From: Nostoc sp. UHCC 0702
Lineage (GTDB): Bacteria > Cyanobacteriota > Cyanobacteriia > Cyanobacteriales > Nostocaceae
Direction of reading: 5' to 3'
Assembly (NCBI GenBank): GCA_017164015.1
Contig: CP071065.1
Span: 2,880,501 to 2,944,500 of the forward strand
Length of the DNA stretch: 64,000 bases
The notes under the pieces are model-generated. The model was not told where the DNA came from, searched no databases, and was given only the letters and a program-made list of their open reading frames with translations. Below, piece after piece: positions 27,298-36,922 of the stretch (the first letter of the stretch is position 1; the number at the start of each line of letters is the position of its first letter). Made by a program: the position numbers and the translations under genes.

Positions 27298-28710
27298 TTA
27301 GGGAGACTGTTCAAAGATAGCTTTTTGTTGCAACCAATCTTTACCTACTTGGATACTGATATCTGAGTCAATATTACCAGTGCTTTCTATCCGCACATCT
27401 CCAAATCCCAAAGCATTGCGAATTGATTCAGCGCTTGTACCATCTCCTTTTTGGGCAATAATATTAGTTACGTCTAAAGGTTCACTCCAAGGTTTAGATA
27501 TAAAAATATTGCGATAGCCAGCTTTTTCTAAGGCTCTCAGCAAAGGTCGAAGATTAGAGCGATCGCCACCTGTGCTATCTTGAATTGCTACTCGTAAAGA
27601 ACTTGGCTCAGTCTCCTGCTGTTCAATTGGTGATTCCAAGCCAAAGTGTTGTGCCATCAACTTGGCAATACCATTTTTATTAGGTATCCAATAGCTAGCA
27701 TCATATTCGTTCTTCTCGCTAAAGCGACCTGGCAGCAATAACATTTCCATATTGGAGCGATTAATTCGTACTCCAAAACCCACCAGCGCTACTAACTCCT
27801 CAACTGTTAAGTTGGTATCAATATTTTCTTTAACGACGTTGAGAATTTTAGGTAATTGCGCTACCGTTACAGGGTTGAGGGTCTGGTCAATTAAAGCACG
27901 AATCACTATTTGCTGCCGCTGAATCCGACCGATATCTCCCAGTTCATCATGGCGATAGCGCAGTAATTGCAGTGCCTGGTCACCGTTGAGATGCTGCTTG
28001 CCTGCCTTTAAATTGATATACAGGTGCTGGGAATCATCTTGGTACTTCATATCTTTGGGGACGTAAACTGTCACCCCACCTAAAGCATCAATTAGTTTAC
28101 CCACACCCAAAACATTAATTCGGATATAGCGGTCAATTCCCACGCCGCCCAAAACGTTACTCACAGTTTTGGCAGTCAAAGCTGGGCCACCTTCAACATT
28201 AGCTGAATTGATTTTTCTGATTCCATGCCCCTCGATTTCTGTACGGGTATCTCTGGGAACAGAGAGCATAGTTACTTTTTTGGTCTCTGGATCAAATTTC
28301 ATCAAAAGCATGACATCGGCAAGACCATCAAAGGAATTTACCTGAGGCAGGTATCTGAGATTTTTAGTTTCTGTGGGAGGATTTTGGACATCTGGCGGTA
28401 GTACACTCATCCCCATAAGTAAGATATTCACAGGACGAGTTAATTCTGAAAATCTTAACCCACCGCCAGAGATGCGATCGCCATCAAAGACTGCTTCTTC
28501 TTGGGGACTGAGGTCGGCTTGCTGCAACGGTGTACTTGTTAAAGAAACCGCTAACAGTGCCCCCGCTGTTGCTGACACCATTGCAATACCGCTCATACCT
28601 ACCCAGAACCATAGCCAGCGTCCAGATTTCAAGGTCTGAGAGTTTTTGTCCTTTGGGTTGGGGGCGTTTGCCGATTGGTTTCCTTCCGCCGAAGTTCTTT
28701 GAATGGTCAC
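27298..28710 (-). CDS. LytR-CpsA-Psr (LCP) family protein
   Basis: About 470 residues from the GTG at 28710, which follows a GAGG ribosome-binding site; longer readings from GTG 28722 or TTG 28773 are possible. A short cytoplasmic part, one transmembrane segment (WLWFWVGMSGIAMVSATAG), the LCP domain (NILLMGM, VMLLMKFDPETKKVTMLSVPRDT, KINSAN, LLRYRHDELGDIGRIQRQQ) and a C-terminal LytR_C domain (about the last 90 residues). LCP enzymes join lipid-linked glycopolymers to peptidoglycan or other acceptors at the outer face of the membrane. The key Arg residues are present. Confidence 0.93.
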   Translation of the reverse strand: MTIQRTSAEGNQSANAPNPKDKNSQTLKSGRWLWFWVGMSGIAMVSATAGALLAVSLTSTPLQQADLSPQEEAVFDGDRISGGGLRFSELTRPVNILLMGMSVLPPDVQNPPTETKNLRYLPQVNSFDGLADVMLLMKFDPETKKVTMLSVPRDTRTEIEGHGIRKINSANVEGGPALTAKTVSNVLGGVGIDRYIRINVLGVGKLIDALGGVTVYVPKDMKYQDDSQHLYINLKAGKQHLNGDQALQLLRYRHDELGDIGRIQRQQIVIRALIDQTLNPVTVAQLPKILNVVKENIDTNLTVEELVALVGFGVRINRSNMEMLLLPGRFSEKNEYDASYWIPNKNGIAKLMAQHFGLESPIEQQETEPSSLRVAIQDSTGGDRSNLRPLLRALEKAGYRNIFISKPWSEPLDVTNIIAQKGDGTSAESIRNALGFGDVRIESTGNIDSDISIQVGKDWLQQKAIFEQSP

Positions 28711-28995
28711 AGACTTCCTCACACTTAACTGATCAAATTTGGTAAATTTGTAGACTAAATTATATGCAGACAAATTAAGTCATAGTAGTTAACTTTTCAT
28801 GAATCATACTGACTGTTTCACTCCAAGCGTTAACCACAACACTTATAGCAGGAATTCTCCTTCTTTGTGTCAAATCCGGAGATGTTGTATTGCAGTATGA
28901 CAACAATAAACTGGTTTGACCAGAGTTGCTAGTAGTTCATCTATTATTTATAAATATTTCAGTAAAAGTACTAGCCGTGCCATTGCATACAGAAA

Positions 28996-29532
28996 TTAAG
29001 GTAAGTATTTACCCAGCACACGCTCTGCAAAATTGCTAAACCCTGGTAAACGGTTAGACTTGCCTTGCATCAGGCGAAACATTAGCCAGACACTCACCAA
29101 AAAGTAACCAGATGTGAAAAAGCTATTAAGGATTAATAAACGTAGTGTGAAAAATTCTGAAGTTTCTGCTCCAGTTGCTAACAACACGTACCCTAATAAC
29201 CAAGTAAATGCCAGGGTAATAGACAGACGACTAACACTTAGTTGTTCCCGACTTCCTTGGCGATGATAGAGAGTCCACAGAGATGGAAAAAAGCCAATAA
29301 CAGGAATTAAATATAACAGCAATTGACTTTTAGATATTGGGGATTGGGGATTGGGGATTGGGGATTGGGGATTGGGGATTGGGGATTGGGGATTGGGGAT
29401 TGGCAGAAAGAATTGCTCCCCATCTCCCCATCGCCCCTGCTCCCCATCGCCCCTGCTCCCCATCGCCCCTGCTCCCCATCGCCCCTGCTCCCCTGCGGCG
29501 GGGAAATGATCAATTGGTTGAAAATTTTCCAT
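28996..29532 (-). CDS. Small membrane protein with a repeat-derived insert
   Basis: 178 residues. Residues 1-12 ([12 protein letters not shown]) and 70-178 look like an ordinary cyanobacterial membrane protein with three hydrophobic segments ([56 protein letters not shown]). Between them about 55 residues are translated from two tandem DNA repeats: a Gly/Arg-rich run and then (PNPQSPI)3. Both arrays keep the frame open. Function unknown; the downstream transporter gene is divergent. Confidence 0.75.
   Translation of the reverse strand: MENFQPIDHFPAAGEQGRWGAGAMGSRGDGEQGRWGDGEQFFLPIPNPQSPIPNPQSPIPNPQSPISKSQLLLYLIPVIGFFPSLWTLYHRQGSREQLSVSRLSITLAFTWLLGYVLLATGAETSEFFTLRLLILNSFFTSGYFLVSVWLMFRLMQGKSNRLPGFSNFAERVLGKYLP
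29338..29402. repeat. TTGGGGA heptamer array, about nine copies
   Basis: Tandem 7-base unit with almost no variation, lying inside the coding region of the 28996-29532 gene. Three units make seven codons, giving the PNPQSPI repeat. Confidence 0.92.
29418..29497. repeat. 16-bp CCCCATCGCCCCTGCT array, four copies
   Basis: Four near-identical units plus partial ends, adjacent to the heptamer array and also inside the same coding region. Confidence 0.9.
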
Positions 29533-29640
29533 TTGGATGAGTTTAATCCTAAGCTAGAGAGATGAAATGCGGTGATGTAGTCAGAGATAATAGGCACTAA
29601 GGAAAGATTTTATGTAGTTCTATCCCGCAATCGGCTAAAA

Positions 29641-30816
29641 ATGCAGACACGCAAGCTAGTCAACTGGTGGCAAACTCTCACTCCAATAGCGCGAATCGGG
29701 GCGATCGCGTTATTCGCCCCGCTGCTAGTTCTCAATGGTTGGGCTATTTCAGCAATTTTTCATTACTTCCACTCCCTAATAGTTATTTTAGTCGGAGCCT
29801 CAGTTCTAGCATTTCTGCTCAACTACCCTGTCAGCTGGATGGAGCGTCGGGGTGCCCAGCGAGAGCAGGTTGCTTTTCTAGTTTTTTTATTGGCTTTATC
29901 GATTTTATTGGCACTGGGTGTCACCCTATTTCCCCTAGCCCTGACTCAAGCTCAACAACTAGTAGCTCGCATCCCAGAGTTAATTGACTCTGGACGCTCT
30001 CAGTTAATGATGTTAAATGAGAAAGCAGAATTACTCGGCTTACCGATTAATCTTGATGCTCTTGTAGTCCAAATTAACGATCGCGTCAAGGGACAATTAC
30101 AAGCGATCGCCGGACAAGTTTTGAATTTGGCTGTGGTGACATTCACTAGCCTGCTGGATTTTCTCTTGACGATGGTTTTGACTTTCTATCTTTTGCAGCA
30201 TGGCGGTGAACTGTGGCAAAGTTTAGTTGAATGGCTACCATCCAGATTTCGCGCACCTTTCTCTCAAACAGTACGTCTTAGCTTTCAAAATTTCTTCATC
30301 ACTCAGCTGATTTTATCTACCTGTATGGCTTCAGCCTTAATTCCTGCCTTTCTGTGGCTGAAAGTGCCATTTGGTCTATTATTTGGCTTAACCATCGGCA
30401 TCATGGCTCTTGTCCCCTTTGGTGGCTCTGTAGGCATTGCTCTGACTACATCCTTAGTGGCGTTACAAGATTTCTCAATGGGAATTAGGGTTTTAATCGC
30501 AGCGGTAATTGTACAGCAAATTTTGGAAAACTTAATTGCTCCCCGAATTTTAGGTAATTTTACTGGATTAAACCCAGTTTGGATACTAATTTCAGTTCTT
30601 ACAGGAGCCAGAATTGGCGGACTTTTGGGTGTGATTGTGGCTGTACCCACTGCTGTAATCATTAAGACTGCTTTAACTGCTTTACGTCCTAGGGCGCAAA
30701 GCAGCGAAACAGACGAAAGTACCACCAGAGAGATAGTTGCACCCGTTGCATCAGAGGAATGTCCAAAAGCTGACGCTCAAAATACCCTTAGTGTTTCAGA
30801 ACCCACTTTACCCTAG
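29641..30816 (+). CDS. AI-2E/PerM-family membrane transporter
   Basis: 391 residues with about seven to eight membrane helices, paired at the N-terminus (near 17-40 and 40-62), one near 78-100, and a cluster in 160-345. The C-terminal conserved part has the family segment VPFGGSVGIALTTSL and ILENLIAPRILGNFTGLNPVWILISVLTGA. The family holds AI-2 exporters and Na+/H+ or unknown transporters; substrate cannot be read from sequence. The tail is hydrophilic and cytoplasmic. Starts at ATG 29641, divergent from the repeat-invaded gene. Confidence 0.9.
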   Translation: MQTRKLVNWWQTLTPIARIGAIALFAPLLVLNGWAISAIFHYFHSLIVILVGASVLAFLLNYPVSWMERRGAQREQVAFLVFLLALSILLALGVTLFPLALTQAQQLVARIPELIDSGRSQLMMLNEKAELLGLPINLDALVVQINDRVKGQLQAIAGQVLNLAVVTFTSLLDFLLTMVLTFYLLQHGGELWQSLVEWLPSRFRAPFSQTVRLSFQNFFITQLILSTCMASALIPAFLWLKVPFGLLFGLTIGIMALVPFGGSVGIALTTSLVALQDFSMGIRVLIAAVIVQQILENLIAPRILGNFTGLNPVWILISVLTGARIGGLLGVIVAVPTAVIIKTALTALRPRAQSSETDESTTREIVAPVASEECPKADAQNTLSVSEPTLP

Positions 30817-30837
30817 TACCAGAAGGCAGTAGGGGTG

Positions 30838-30910
30838 GATATGGGGAGATGGGGAGATGGGGCACAACTGACAACTGACAACTGACAACTGACAACTGAC
30901 AACTGACTTA
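30838..30910. repeat. GGGGAGAT and ACAACTG arrays
   Basis: Two units of GGGGAGAT then six of ACTGACA/ACAACTG, in the short gap between converging genes. Confidence 0.85.
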
Positions 30911-30923
30911 CCACATTAAATCC

Positions 30924-32252
30924 CTACTGTGGCTCAACAATTGAACCCATAAACAAAACGCTTCCTGTCTCATTATCTCGAATAGCACAGAAGAAGGGAC
31001 GATCTACAATCATTCGGAATGGTTCTGGTTTTTGTCTAAAAGATGTCGCCTCTATGCCTACTGAGGTGGCTGCTGCCGCTTCAGTCCCTTCTTCATTCAC
31101 CTCAACAAAAGTTTTATGCTTAACTTGGCTAATGGTAAGATTCTTACCGATGCCGGAAAAGTTGGCTTGCTTACTAAAAGCTTCCTCCATGCCCAAAGCT
31201 TTCAATGCATTGTTGAGTGTAACGTCGTAATCTGTTTTAAAACGGGGCAAGCGAATAAATCCTTCTTGTTTATTAAACTGAGCCATCCATTTTTGCCAGT
31301 TTTCCAGACTTAAGTTCTGATATAAGGCTTTGAGACTAGAGTTCTGTTTAGGCAGAAAGATATAAAAGCTGATTTTACCATCTGCACCGTATGGTAAACT
31401 TACTGCCTGAAATTGCTCATTTTCATAATATCTATAGTCGCCCTTTTGCGACATCATGGGGTGCTGCTTTTGCCCGCCAGATATGAGATAAAAAGGATGT
31501 TGAGCAGTTTGGGTTTTATCAAATTCGTTGCTCCATTTCCCTTTAAAATATATGGCGTTAATCAGAAATAACACTTCATCAGGTTTAATAGTTTCAACTA
31601 TCTTGTTGATTTTGCCGCTTGTATTCTCCTTAACCCAGTTATTGATACTATTAGGAGCCGTGGCATCTTGAAAGTCTAAATTTGTCACCTTGGCTTTGTA
31701 AAAATCCTGGTTTTTTTGGATAAACTCTGGCTGCAAGCTAACATCTTTATTTGCCCATAGCGAGTTAGCAATATTCAATTGTACTTGAGCATCGGGATTT
31801 TCTAATAACCCTTTTAATGCCGCGTAAGAAGAGTTTATTTCTTGTAGACTCATACCCTGCAACTCTAGGGTTTTAGCCATTGCTTGTTGAGTAGAACCAC
31901 TAGCACCGTTGTAGGCCATGGCAAGGGCGATCGCTACACTTGAAGGTGAAATAAAAATGTTCTCTGCGCTACTGTCTTGTTTCAAAATTTCTGAAAACAG
32001 TTTGAAGCCAAATTGATTATTAGCATCAACAAGTCTTGTATCAGGTTTGACTGTTTTTTTTTGCAGGGGAGACTCCGACTTAGGTAAATCAGATTGAGCC
32101 AGCGCACTCGTATTATTATTGACCTGAGAACAACCTAGTACGCCCAATAAAACGACGCTAGCTGCCGCCAGAACGTAACGTCTTCCCAAACTAACGCCGT
32201 ACCGTCTTTGCAAAAAATTTACTTTCACACCACTCATTTTCTGCCGATTCAT
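30924..32252 (-). CDS. Serpin-family lipoprotein
   Basis: 442 residues. Lipoprotein signal peptide with lipobox LGVLGC (Cys41) after a basic N-terminus, so it is anchored in the periplasmic or outer membrane. The serpin fold is complete: NIFISPSSVAIALAMAYNGA, FLINAIYFKGKW, and the reactive-centre hinge EEGTEAAAATSVGI with small residues as in inhibitory serpins, then DRPFFCAI and FMGSIVEP at the C-terminus. By standard spacing the scissile bond lies near EAT-S. It probably inhibits a protease by trapping; a subtilisin-like protease is the next gene on the same strand, upstream. Confidence 0.93.
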   Translation of the reverse strand: MNRQKMSGVKVNFLQRRYGVSLGRRYVLAAASVVLLGVLGCSQVNNNTSALAQSDLPKSESPLQKKTVKPDTRLVDANNQFGFKLFSEILKQDSSAENIFISPSSVAIALAMAYNGASGSTQQAMAKTLELQGMSLQEINSSYAALKGLLENPDAQVQLNIANSLWANKDVSLQPEFIQKNQDFYKAKVTNLDFQDATAPNSINNWVKENTSGKINKIVETIKPDEVLFLINAIYFKGKWSNEFDKTQTAQHPFYLISGGQKQHPMMSQKGDYRYYENEQFQAVSLPYGADGKISFYIFLPKQNSSLKALYQNLSLENWQKWMAQFNKQEGFIRLPRFKTDYDVTLNNALKALGMEEAFSKQANFSGIGKNLTISQVKHKTFVEVNEEGTEAAAATSVGIEATSFRQKPEPFRMIVDRPFFCAIRDNETGSVLFMGSIVEPQ

Positions 32253-32598
32253 GCTGCCACCTCGCTTGCCAACTAGTTTTAGTTCTCTATGAACCTTGAC
32301 GCTAACGATGCCTGTTAATTGTTAACTATTGCATTGGCAACAAGATAAATATGCATCGGTTACAGTTTTGGTAACAGCAAGTAAAAGAGAGTAATTAGAT
32401 GAAAGTTTTACATCTTGCTGATTGAGGTGTAATACAGATAATTTGTAAAACGGCTTGATTTTTAATGTTGCCTAATATTTTAAATAAATGTATTTTAGAC
32501 TACTTAATTGGTAAATTTATATATTTGATTAAATTTGTGGTGATATTCCTCATAAATTAGATACCAAAATCTAATCCTGCATAAGTTGGTTTGAGAAA
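32253..32598. other. Non-coding gap between serpin and protease
   Basis: AT-rich, no gene. The serpin promoter must lie here; no clear boxes assigned. Confidence 0.4.
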
Positions 32599-32634
32599 CG
32601 AAACCCAACATTACTAAAATTTTGTTGGGTTTCG
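32599..32634 (-). terminator. Hairpin after the S8 protease gene
   Basis: CGAAACCCAACA faces TGTTGGGTTTCG, perfect 12-bp stem, 12 bases beyond the protease stop codon on the minus strand. T-tract weak. Confidence 0.7.
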
Positions 32635-32645
32635 CTGTTATCGCC

Positions 32646-34241
32646 TCAATTAGCCGGAACACTCCACCAAGCTAAAGCATAAGGTTGAGTTGCTTGGTTT
32701 ACTTGCTGCCGAAACTGGACGCGAATTTTGTAATTACCAGTCGCAGGAACAGGGCAAAAAATATGTTCTACACTATCAACTTGACTAATTGAAGAACAAA
32801 CAGCACCAACATCTGAATTTTTAGCATCAGCTTTTACTAGGTAGAGGTCGAGGTTATTTAAACCGCGATCGCTAAAATTCTCGCCTACATCATATAGTTG
32901 GTTTTTATTACGATCATTTAATTCCACTAATCGATCCCAACTGAGGGTAATAGCCACAAAACTACCTTGTTTTACCGGTTTAGCTAATACATATTCTCTA
33001 GACAAACCAGCATTCACTGTCCGATAATCCCAACCAATGGCAGGCACGGCAACTGATGGCTGCCATTGTCCAAAACTAAATTGCTGATAAGCACGAAATG
33101 CATTTAAATGACCCGTTCCCATTTGAGAATCTAAGGGAATTGCTGGGTCTTTGTATGCATCAGAAGCCAGCCAATCTTGATTTTGTTTATCAATTAATGT
33201 CCGCGTCATTCCCAGCCGCAAGCCATCACCGCTGTCTTGGATTTTTTCTGCTGAATTTAGCAATACAGCTTTCATGACTTCATGTCGCCGCGCATCAACG
33301 CTCCAACGTGGTTGTTTTTTTTGCGTCTGTCGGTTAGTAAATTCTTGCAATAAAGCAACAGTGGCGGTAACGTGAGGCGTTGCAAAACTTGTACCGGTCA
33401 CTTTGTTCAATTTGCCATCGGGATTAAGCAAAGGAATGTTGCTACCAGGTGCGACTAAACTGATAGAACGACGCACACCAAGATTAAACTCCCTTCCAGC
33501 TAACCGACCGCTGACTCCTTGATTAGCACCCGCCAGATTAGAAACGTCAACTTTATTAAAAATTCCTCCCCGACGGGATGAAAAAGCCACGTTGACTCCG
33601 TTAAAATTATCTGTAGGAATGGGAATACCACCTTTGCCCTGGTTGCCTGCGATCGCATACAAAACATCATGAACGCGACTAGACCAATCAATACACAGAG
33701 TTAGTAAAGCATTACCATCTAAAGCAGCGTCAGGACGAGGATCGCGGTTGAGGGGTTCACCAAAACTAAAGTTAATGGCACGCACATCGCCACTATTTTG
33801 CAATGCTATATGCTGGGCTGATAAACATTCTTCTGGTTGACCCATGTTCTTGGTAGAACCAACAGCAGATGAATACAGTCTTGCTCCTGGAGCAATTCCA
33901 GGTAACGCCTTATCTCTACTGACCATGACACCAGCAACATTGTAGGCATGGGAGTCAACACCAGTATTGGACTTAGCAGGCCCATTGCGTAAGAAGACTC
34001 CGGCTAAATATATAGCACGATTTTTAGACACTGCCTTATCCCATCCAAACATTCCCGGACGCCCGATTTCTACCTGACCAATAGCAATCTTGCGACCGAT
34101 TAAATTATAAGGAGGCAGGTGTAGCTTGAGAGCATCAACTCCGTTAGTTCCTAAGGACGTTTGTAACGCAAAAGCAAGTACTGGGGTACTTAGACACGAA
34201 GCACTCAATCCCCAAATTATCCAGGTTAATTTTTTGGTCAT
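32646..34241 (-). CDS. Subtilisin-like S8 family serine peptidase
   Basis: 531 residues with a signal peptide (residues 1-25). The S8 fold is seen: His98 in DSHAYNVAGVM, oxyanion Asn200 in AIAGNQG, and nucleophile Ser285 in GTSFATPHV. The first triad position is odd: the strand IAIGQVEIGRPG has Glu58 where Asp is normal in S8 enzymes. A C-terminal domain of about 150 residues (residues 380-531), likely beta-sandwich, follows. Probably secreted. A serpin on the same strand lies downstream, separated by a terminator. Confidence 0.9.
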   Translation of the reverse strand: MTKKLTWIIWGLSASCLSTPVLAFALQTSLGTNGVDALKLHLPPYNLIGRKIAIGQVEIGRPGMFGWDKAVSKNRAIYLAGVFLRNGPAKSNTGVDSHAYNVAGVMVSRDKALPGIAPGARLYSSAVGSTKNMGQPEECLSAQHIALQNSGDVRAINFSFGEPLNRDPRPDAALDGNALLTLCIDWSSRVHDVLYAIAGNQGKGGIPIPTDNFNGVNVAFSSRRGGIFNKVDVSNLAGANQGVSGRLAGREFNLGVRRSISLVAPGSNIPLLNPDGKLNKVTGTSFATPHVTATVALLQEFTNRQTQKKQPRWSVDARRHEVMKAVLLNSAEKIQDSGDGLRLGMTRTLIDKQNQDWLASDAYKDPAIPLDSQMGTGHLNAFRAYQQFSFGQWQPSVAVPAIGWDYRTVNAGLSREYVLAKPVKQGSFVAITLSWDRLVELNDRNKNQLYDVGENFSDRGLNNLDLYLVKADAKNSDVGAVCSSISQVDSVEHIFCPVPATGNYKIRVQFRQQVNQATQPYALAWWSVPAN

Positions 34242-34292
34242 AGTCAGTTGTCAGTTGTCAGTTGTTGGTTGTTAGTTGTCAGTTGTCAGTGA
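34242..34292. repeat. GTCAGTT heptamer array
   Basis: About six imperfect units (GTCAGTT, GTTGGTT, GTTAGTT) directly upstream of the S8 protease start codon, between it and divergent rpe. Confidence 0.85.
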
Positions 34293-34378
34293 AATAAAAT
34301 TCATCAAAATTTCTCAATATTTTGTTACACTATTTTGTTACAATGCCTACAGACGAGGACGCTAAAAACCCACTAGCC

Positions 34379-35086
34379 ATGACCCATAACCTATCTCAAA
34401 AGCCCATTGTGATTGCTCCATCTATCCTATCAGCCGATTTTAGTCGTCTGGGTGACGAAATTCGCGCCGTAGATGCAGCTGGAGCAGATTGGATTCATGT
34501 TGATGTAATGGACGGTCGTTTTGTACCTAATATTACGATAGGGCCTCTGGTAGTGGAGGCGATTCGTCCAGTTACAACAAAGCCATTGGATGTCCACTTG
34601 ATGATTGTGGAACCAGAAAAGTATGTAGAAGGCTTTGCCAAGGCGGGTGCTGATATTATCTCTGTACATGCTGAGCATAATGCCTCCCCACATTTGCACC
34701 GTACCTTGGGTCAAATCAAAGAACTTGGCAAAAAAGCCGGAGTGGTACTCAATCCTTCAACACCTCTAGATTTTATTGAGTATGTGTTGGAGCTTTGTGA
34801 TTTAATACTAATAATGAGCGTTAACCCTGGCTTTGGTGGTCAAAGTTTTATCCCCGGTGTGGTTCCCAAAATCCGCCAGTTGCGCCAAATTTGCGATGAG
34901 CGCGGTCTAGATCCTTGGATTGAAGTAGATGGCGGACTGAAGGCAAATAATACTTGGCAGGTTTTGGAAGCAGGAGCAAATGCGATCGTTGCAGGTTCAG
35001 CGGTATTTAACGCCAAGGACTATGCAGAAGCGATTACAGCCATTCGTAACAGTAAGCGTCCTGCACCAGAATTAGCGAAGGTTTAA
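34379..35086 (+). CDS. rpe: Ribulose-phosphate 3-epimerase
   Basis: 235 residues from ATG 34379, the usual cyanobacterial length; an ATG at 34343 in the same frame is an alternative. TIM barrel with [11 protein letters not shown], the metal-binding [12 protein letters not shown] and [16 protein letters not shown], and EVDGGLK with catalytic Asp. It interconverts ribulose-5-phosphate and xylulose-5-phosphate in the Calvin and pentose phosphate cycles. A terminator follows at 35119. Confidence 0.97.
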   Translation: MTHNLSQKPIVIAPSILSADFSRLGDEIRAVDAAGADWIHVDVMDGRFVPNITIGPLVVEAIRPVTTKPLDVHLMIVEPEKYVEGFAKAGADIISVHAEHNASPHLHRTLGQIKELGKKAGVVLNPSTPLDFIEYVLELCDLILIMSVNPGFGGQSFIPGVVPKIRQLRQICDERGLDPWIEVDGGLKANNTWQVLEAGANAIVAGSAVFNAKDYAEAITAIRNSKRPAPELAKV

Positions 35087-35118
35087 TCCAAAATTTCAAT
35101 TCAGTTAAACACAAAGTT

Positions 35119-35156
35119 AAAAAAAGTAGGTTGGATGTTTCCAATCTACTTTTTTA
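35119..35156 (+). terminator. rpe terminator
   Basis: AAAAAGTAG...TTGG faces CCAA...CTACTTTTTT over a short loop, 33 bases after the stop. Good U-run. Confidence 0.85.
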
Positions 35157-35223
35157 ATGCAATTATGTATTTTTTCAGGTTTAGAGCTTATACCAATTTG
35201 AAAAAAGAATGCAACAGATACCT

Positions 35224-35253
35224 TGTAGGGGCGTACAGCTGTACGCCCCTACA
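35224..35253. repeat. Perfect 30-bp palindrome (TGTAGGGGCGTACAG type)
   Basis: TGTAGGGGCGTACAG is followed at once by its exact complement. This is one of the dispersed palindromes common in cyanobacterial intergenic DNA. Confidence 0.85.
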
Positions 35254-35276
35254 GCTAATCCATGTGTCTTCGCTAG

Positions 35277-35411
35277 TATAGCAGGGGACTGGGAACTGGG
35301 TGAAAAGTCTTTGTCTTGAAAAGTTCAGCTATGCGGAAGCCGCCGCTGGGACTTTTCGCTTTGTGTCTAGGTTTTATCATCTGTTGATGTCCTAACCACC
35401 AAGGCTTTGCT
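35277..35411. repeat. Dispersed repeat, copy 1
   Basis: From TATAGCAGGGGACTGGG through GGTGAAAAGTCTTTGTCTTG to ATCTGTTGATGTCCTAACC and CAAGGCTT. The same words in the same order occur at 55770-55971, where about 60 extra bases are present in the middle. Both copies end a short distance downstream of a gene end (minus strand). Confidence 0.85.
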
Positions 35412-35420
35412 ACTAGCTTT

Positions 35421-36092
35421 TTATTGCTGCTTTTGTTGGCGACGCAAACTTAGACCAAAACTAGCCACTGTCAATAAACCTAAGATAGTCGCAGGTTCAG
35501 GGACAGCCTTATATTCATAGGTCAAGTTATCCAAAATAAATTGTTCACCCTCGCCAGAATAACCTGCATCGACGCCACCATAGGAAGTAAAACTCAAATT
35601 GTCAATGCCAAGGAAGTCAAAGTTAAACAGCGTAGGGGATACAGCGTCTACAGTTACCGTAGTTGAATACTTAACTATTCCATCTAAGAAACCCTCTACC
35701 AAAATATTTAGGCCATTATTCCAAGCTGCTGTCAGATAAGCACTGTTAAAGTCAAAATGACCACCGTTATTATTGACAGTAGTTACTAAGGCAGGATTTG
35801 CACCTCCATTAAACGCAACATTTGGTGTTGAAGCTGTTCCATAGGCATAGCCTGATGATTCATAATCCTCCGAACTGGAGTTTAGATAATAAAAATTATC
35901 CCAATTCAAGCCGCCATACTCGTTTGGAATGAGATCGTAATATGCTTCATCAGCGGTTAGAAGAGGAAGATCATCAAACGTTAAAACAAGCGCCTGCGCC
36001 TGTTCTGTGCTAAGTGTGCCTGCTGTCACAGCAGTAAATGCTACTACACTAAAAGCCTTCACTACATTTTTTTTGACTGCAAATATAGTCAT
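35421..36092 (-). CDS. PEP-CTERM sorting-domain protein
   Basis: 223 residues, secreted. Signal peptide in residues 1-35, a beta-rich middle with a FDDL calcium/sugar-binding-type segment (LTFDDLPLL) and GGVDAGYSGEGEQFILDNL, and a PEP-CTERM tail: VPEPATILGLL, a hydrophobic helix, then SLRRQQKQQ. Exosortase systems process such tails and the proteins often stay with exopolysaccharide. No exosortase is in the window. The 5' end and leader of the gene are duplicated at 36838-37075. Confidence 0.88.
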   Translation of the reverse strand: MTIFAVKKNVVKAFSVVAFTAVTAGTLSTEQAQALVLTFDDLPLLTADEAYYDLIPNEYGGLNWDNFYYLNSSSEDYESSGYAYGTASTPNVAFNGGANPALVTTVNNNGGHFDFNSAYLTAAWNNGLNILVEGFLDGIVKYSTTVTVDAVSPTLFNFDFLGIDNLSFTSYGGVDAGYSGEGEQFILDNLTYEYKAVPEPATILGLLTVASFGLSLRRQQKQQ

Positions 36093-36697
36093 TGAAATAA
36101 CTCCTGTAAACCGATAGAGGTTAATAATGGACTTAGGTAAATGTGAGATTAATCAGCAGCACGCCAAAGCGAAGCGATCGCCTGTTAAAATCTCTGCTAT
36201 AAGCAAGGGATGTCTAACGAAAACCCCTACAGGTGATGCTCCTTCTTTCAAGGGGAGACACTACGCTTTCCGTTGCTAATGCTCTTGAAATCGCCAGTTC
36301 CTTTATGCTGACGGCACTCCCGCAGCTGTCGCGCTTTGCGCGACAGCGGAGTCTTGGAACCCGTCCACCAAACTTGCTCACTACTGCATCTCTACGCTCA
36401 GCCTGTCAATAACCACTAACAGTGATGCAATAAAGATGCATTTATGTGAGTTTTAGTTGTCTAGCAATAATTACAGATATTTTTTTTCAAAACAGTAAAA
36501 AAAACGTGAGTTCTACAAACTTTGAAGAACCCCGCTTCCATTCCTCTCAACGCGAGTTGCTCATAGGGCAACTCTGTGGTCTTGGGGTCTTACGCCACAT
36601 GCAAAAGCTGTCTGTTGACCGAACGCACTGCACTGGCTCCCCTACCTACCCGTCACTGGCTCCCCGGAACGGGGAGAGGCTTAAAAACCTTATTTTT
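36093..36697. other. Leader and spacer between PEP-CTERM gene and MITE
   Basis: Holds the promoter region of the PEP-CTERM gene (its nearest 150 bases are also present in the duplicate) and a mosaic of GC-rich repeat words (GCGCGACAGCGGAGTC, CGAACGCACTGCACTGG). No gene supported; a short frame here is mostly repeat words. Confidence 0.5.
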
Positions 36698-36837
36698 TAG
36701 TACTGGCGTGACACGACTAAAATTGTGCAAATAAAGTTCTTGTGGTGCGGGCTGGACAGCGCGCTTTTGGACGGGCGAGACGCCCATCCCACAAGAGAAT
36801 CATAATGCAACATTTTAGCTGTGTCACACCAGTACTA
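36698..36837. mobile_element. MITE, 140 bp
   Basis: Terminal inverted repeats of about 30 bases: TAGTACTGG-C/T-GTGACAC-N2-CTAAAAT. Interior has further pairing (GGGCG...CGCCC). No frame. Its right end is the exact place where the truncated PEP-CTERM duplicate begins. Confidence 0.8.
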
Positions 36838-36922
36838 GGCTAAGTGTGCCTGCTGCCACAGCAGTAAATGCTACTACACTAAAAGCCTTCAGCACATTTT
36901 TTTTGACTGCAAATCTAGTCAT
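36838..36922 (-). pseudogene. Truncated duplicate of the PEP-CTERM gene 5' end
   Basis: From ATG 36922 it encodes MTRFAVKKNVLKAFSVVAF and further to AAGTL, matching the signal peptide of the 35421-36092 gene with a few changes, then breaks off at the MITE. About 150 bases of leader (to about 37075) are duplicated too, including the AGGAGTTATTTC ribosome-binding region. Confidence 0.85.

Noticed and set aside
36446..36700. Plus-strand frame between PEP-CTERM gene and MITE
   Set aside because: Made of dispersed repeat words (CACTGGCTCCCC) and ends in the MITE; no gene signal.
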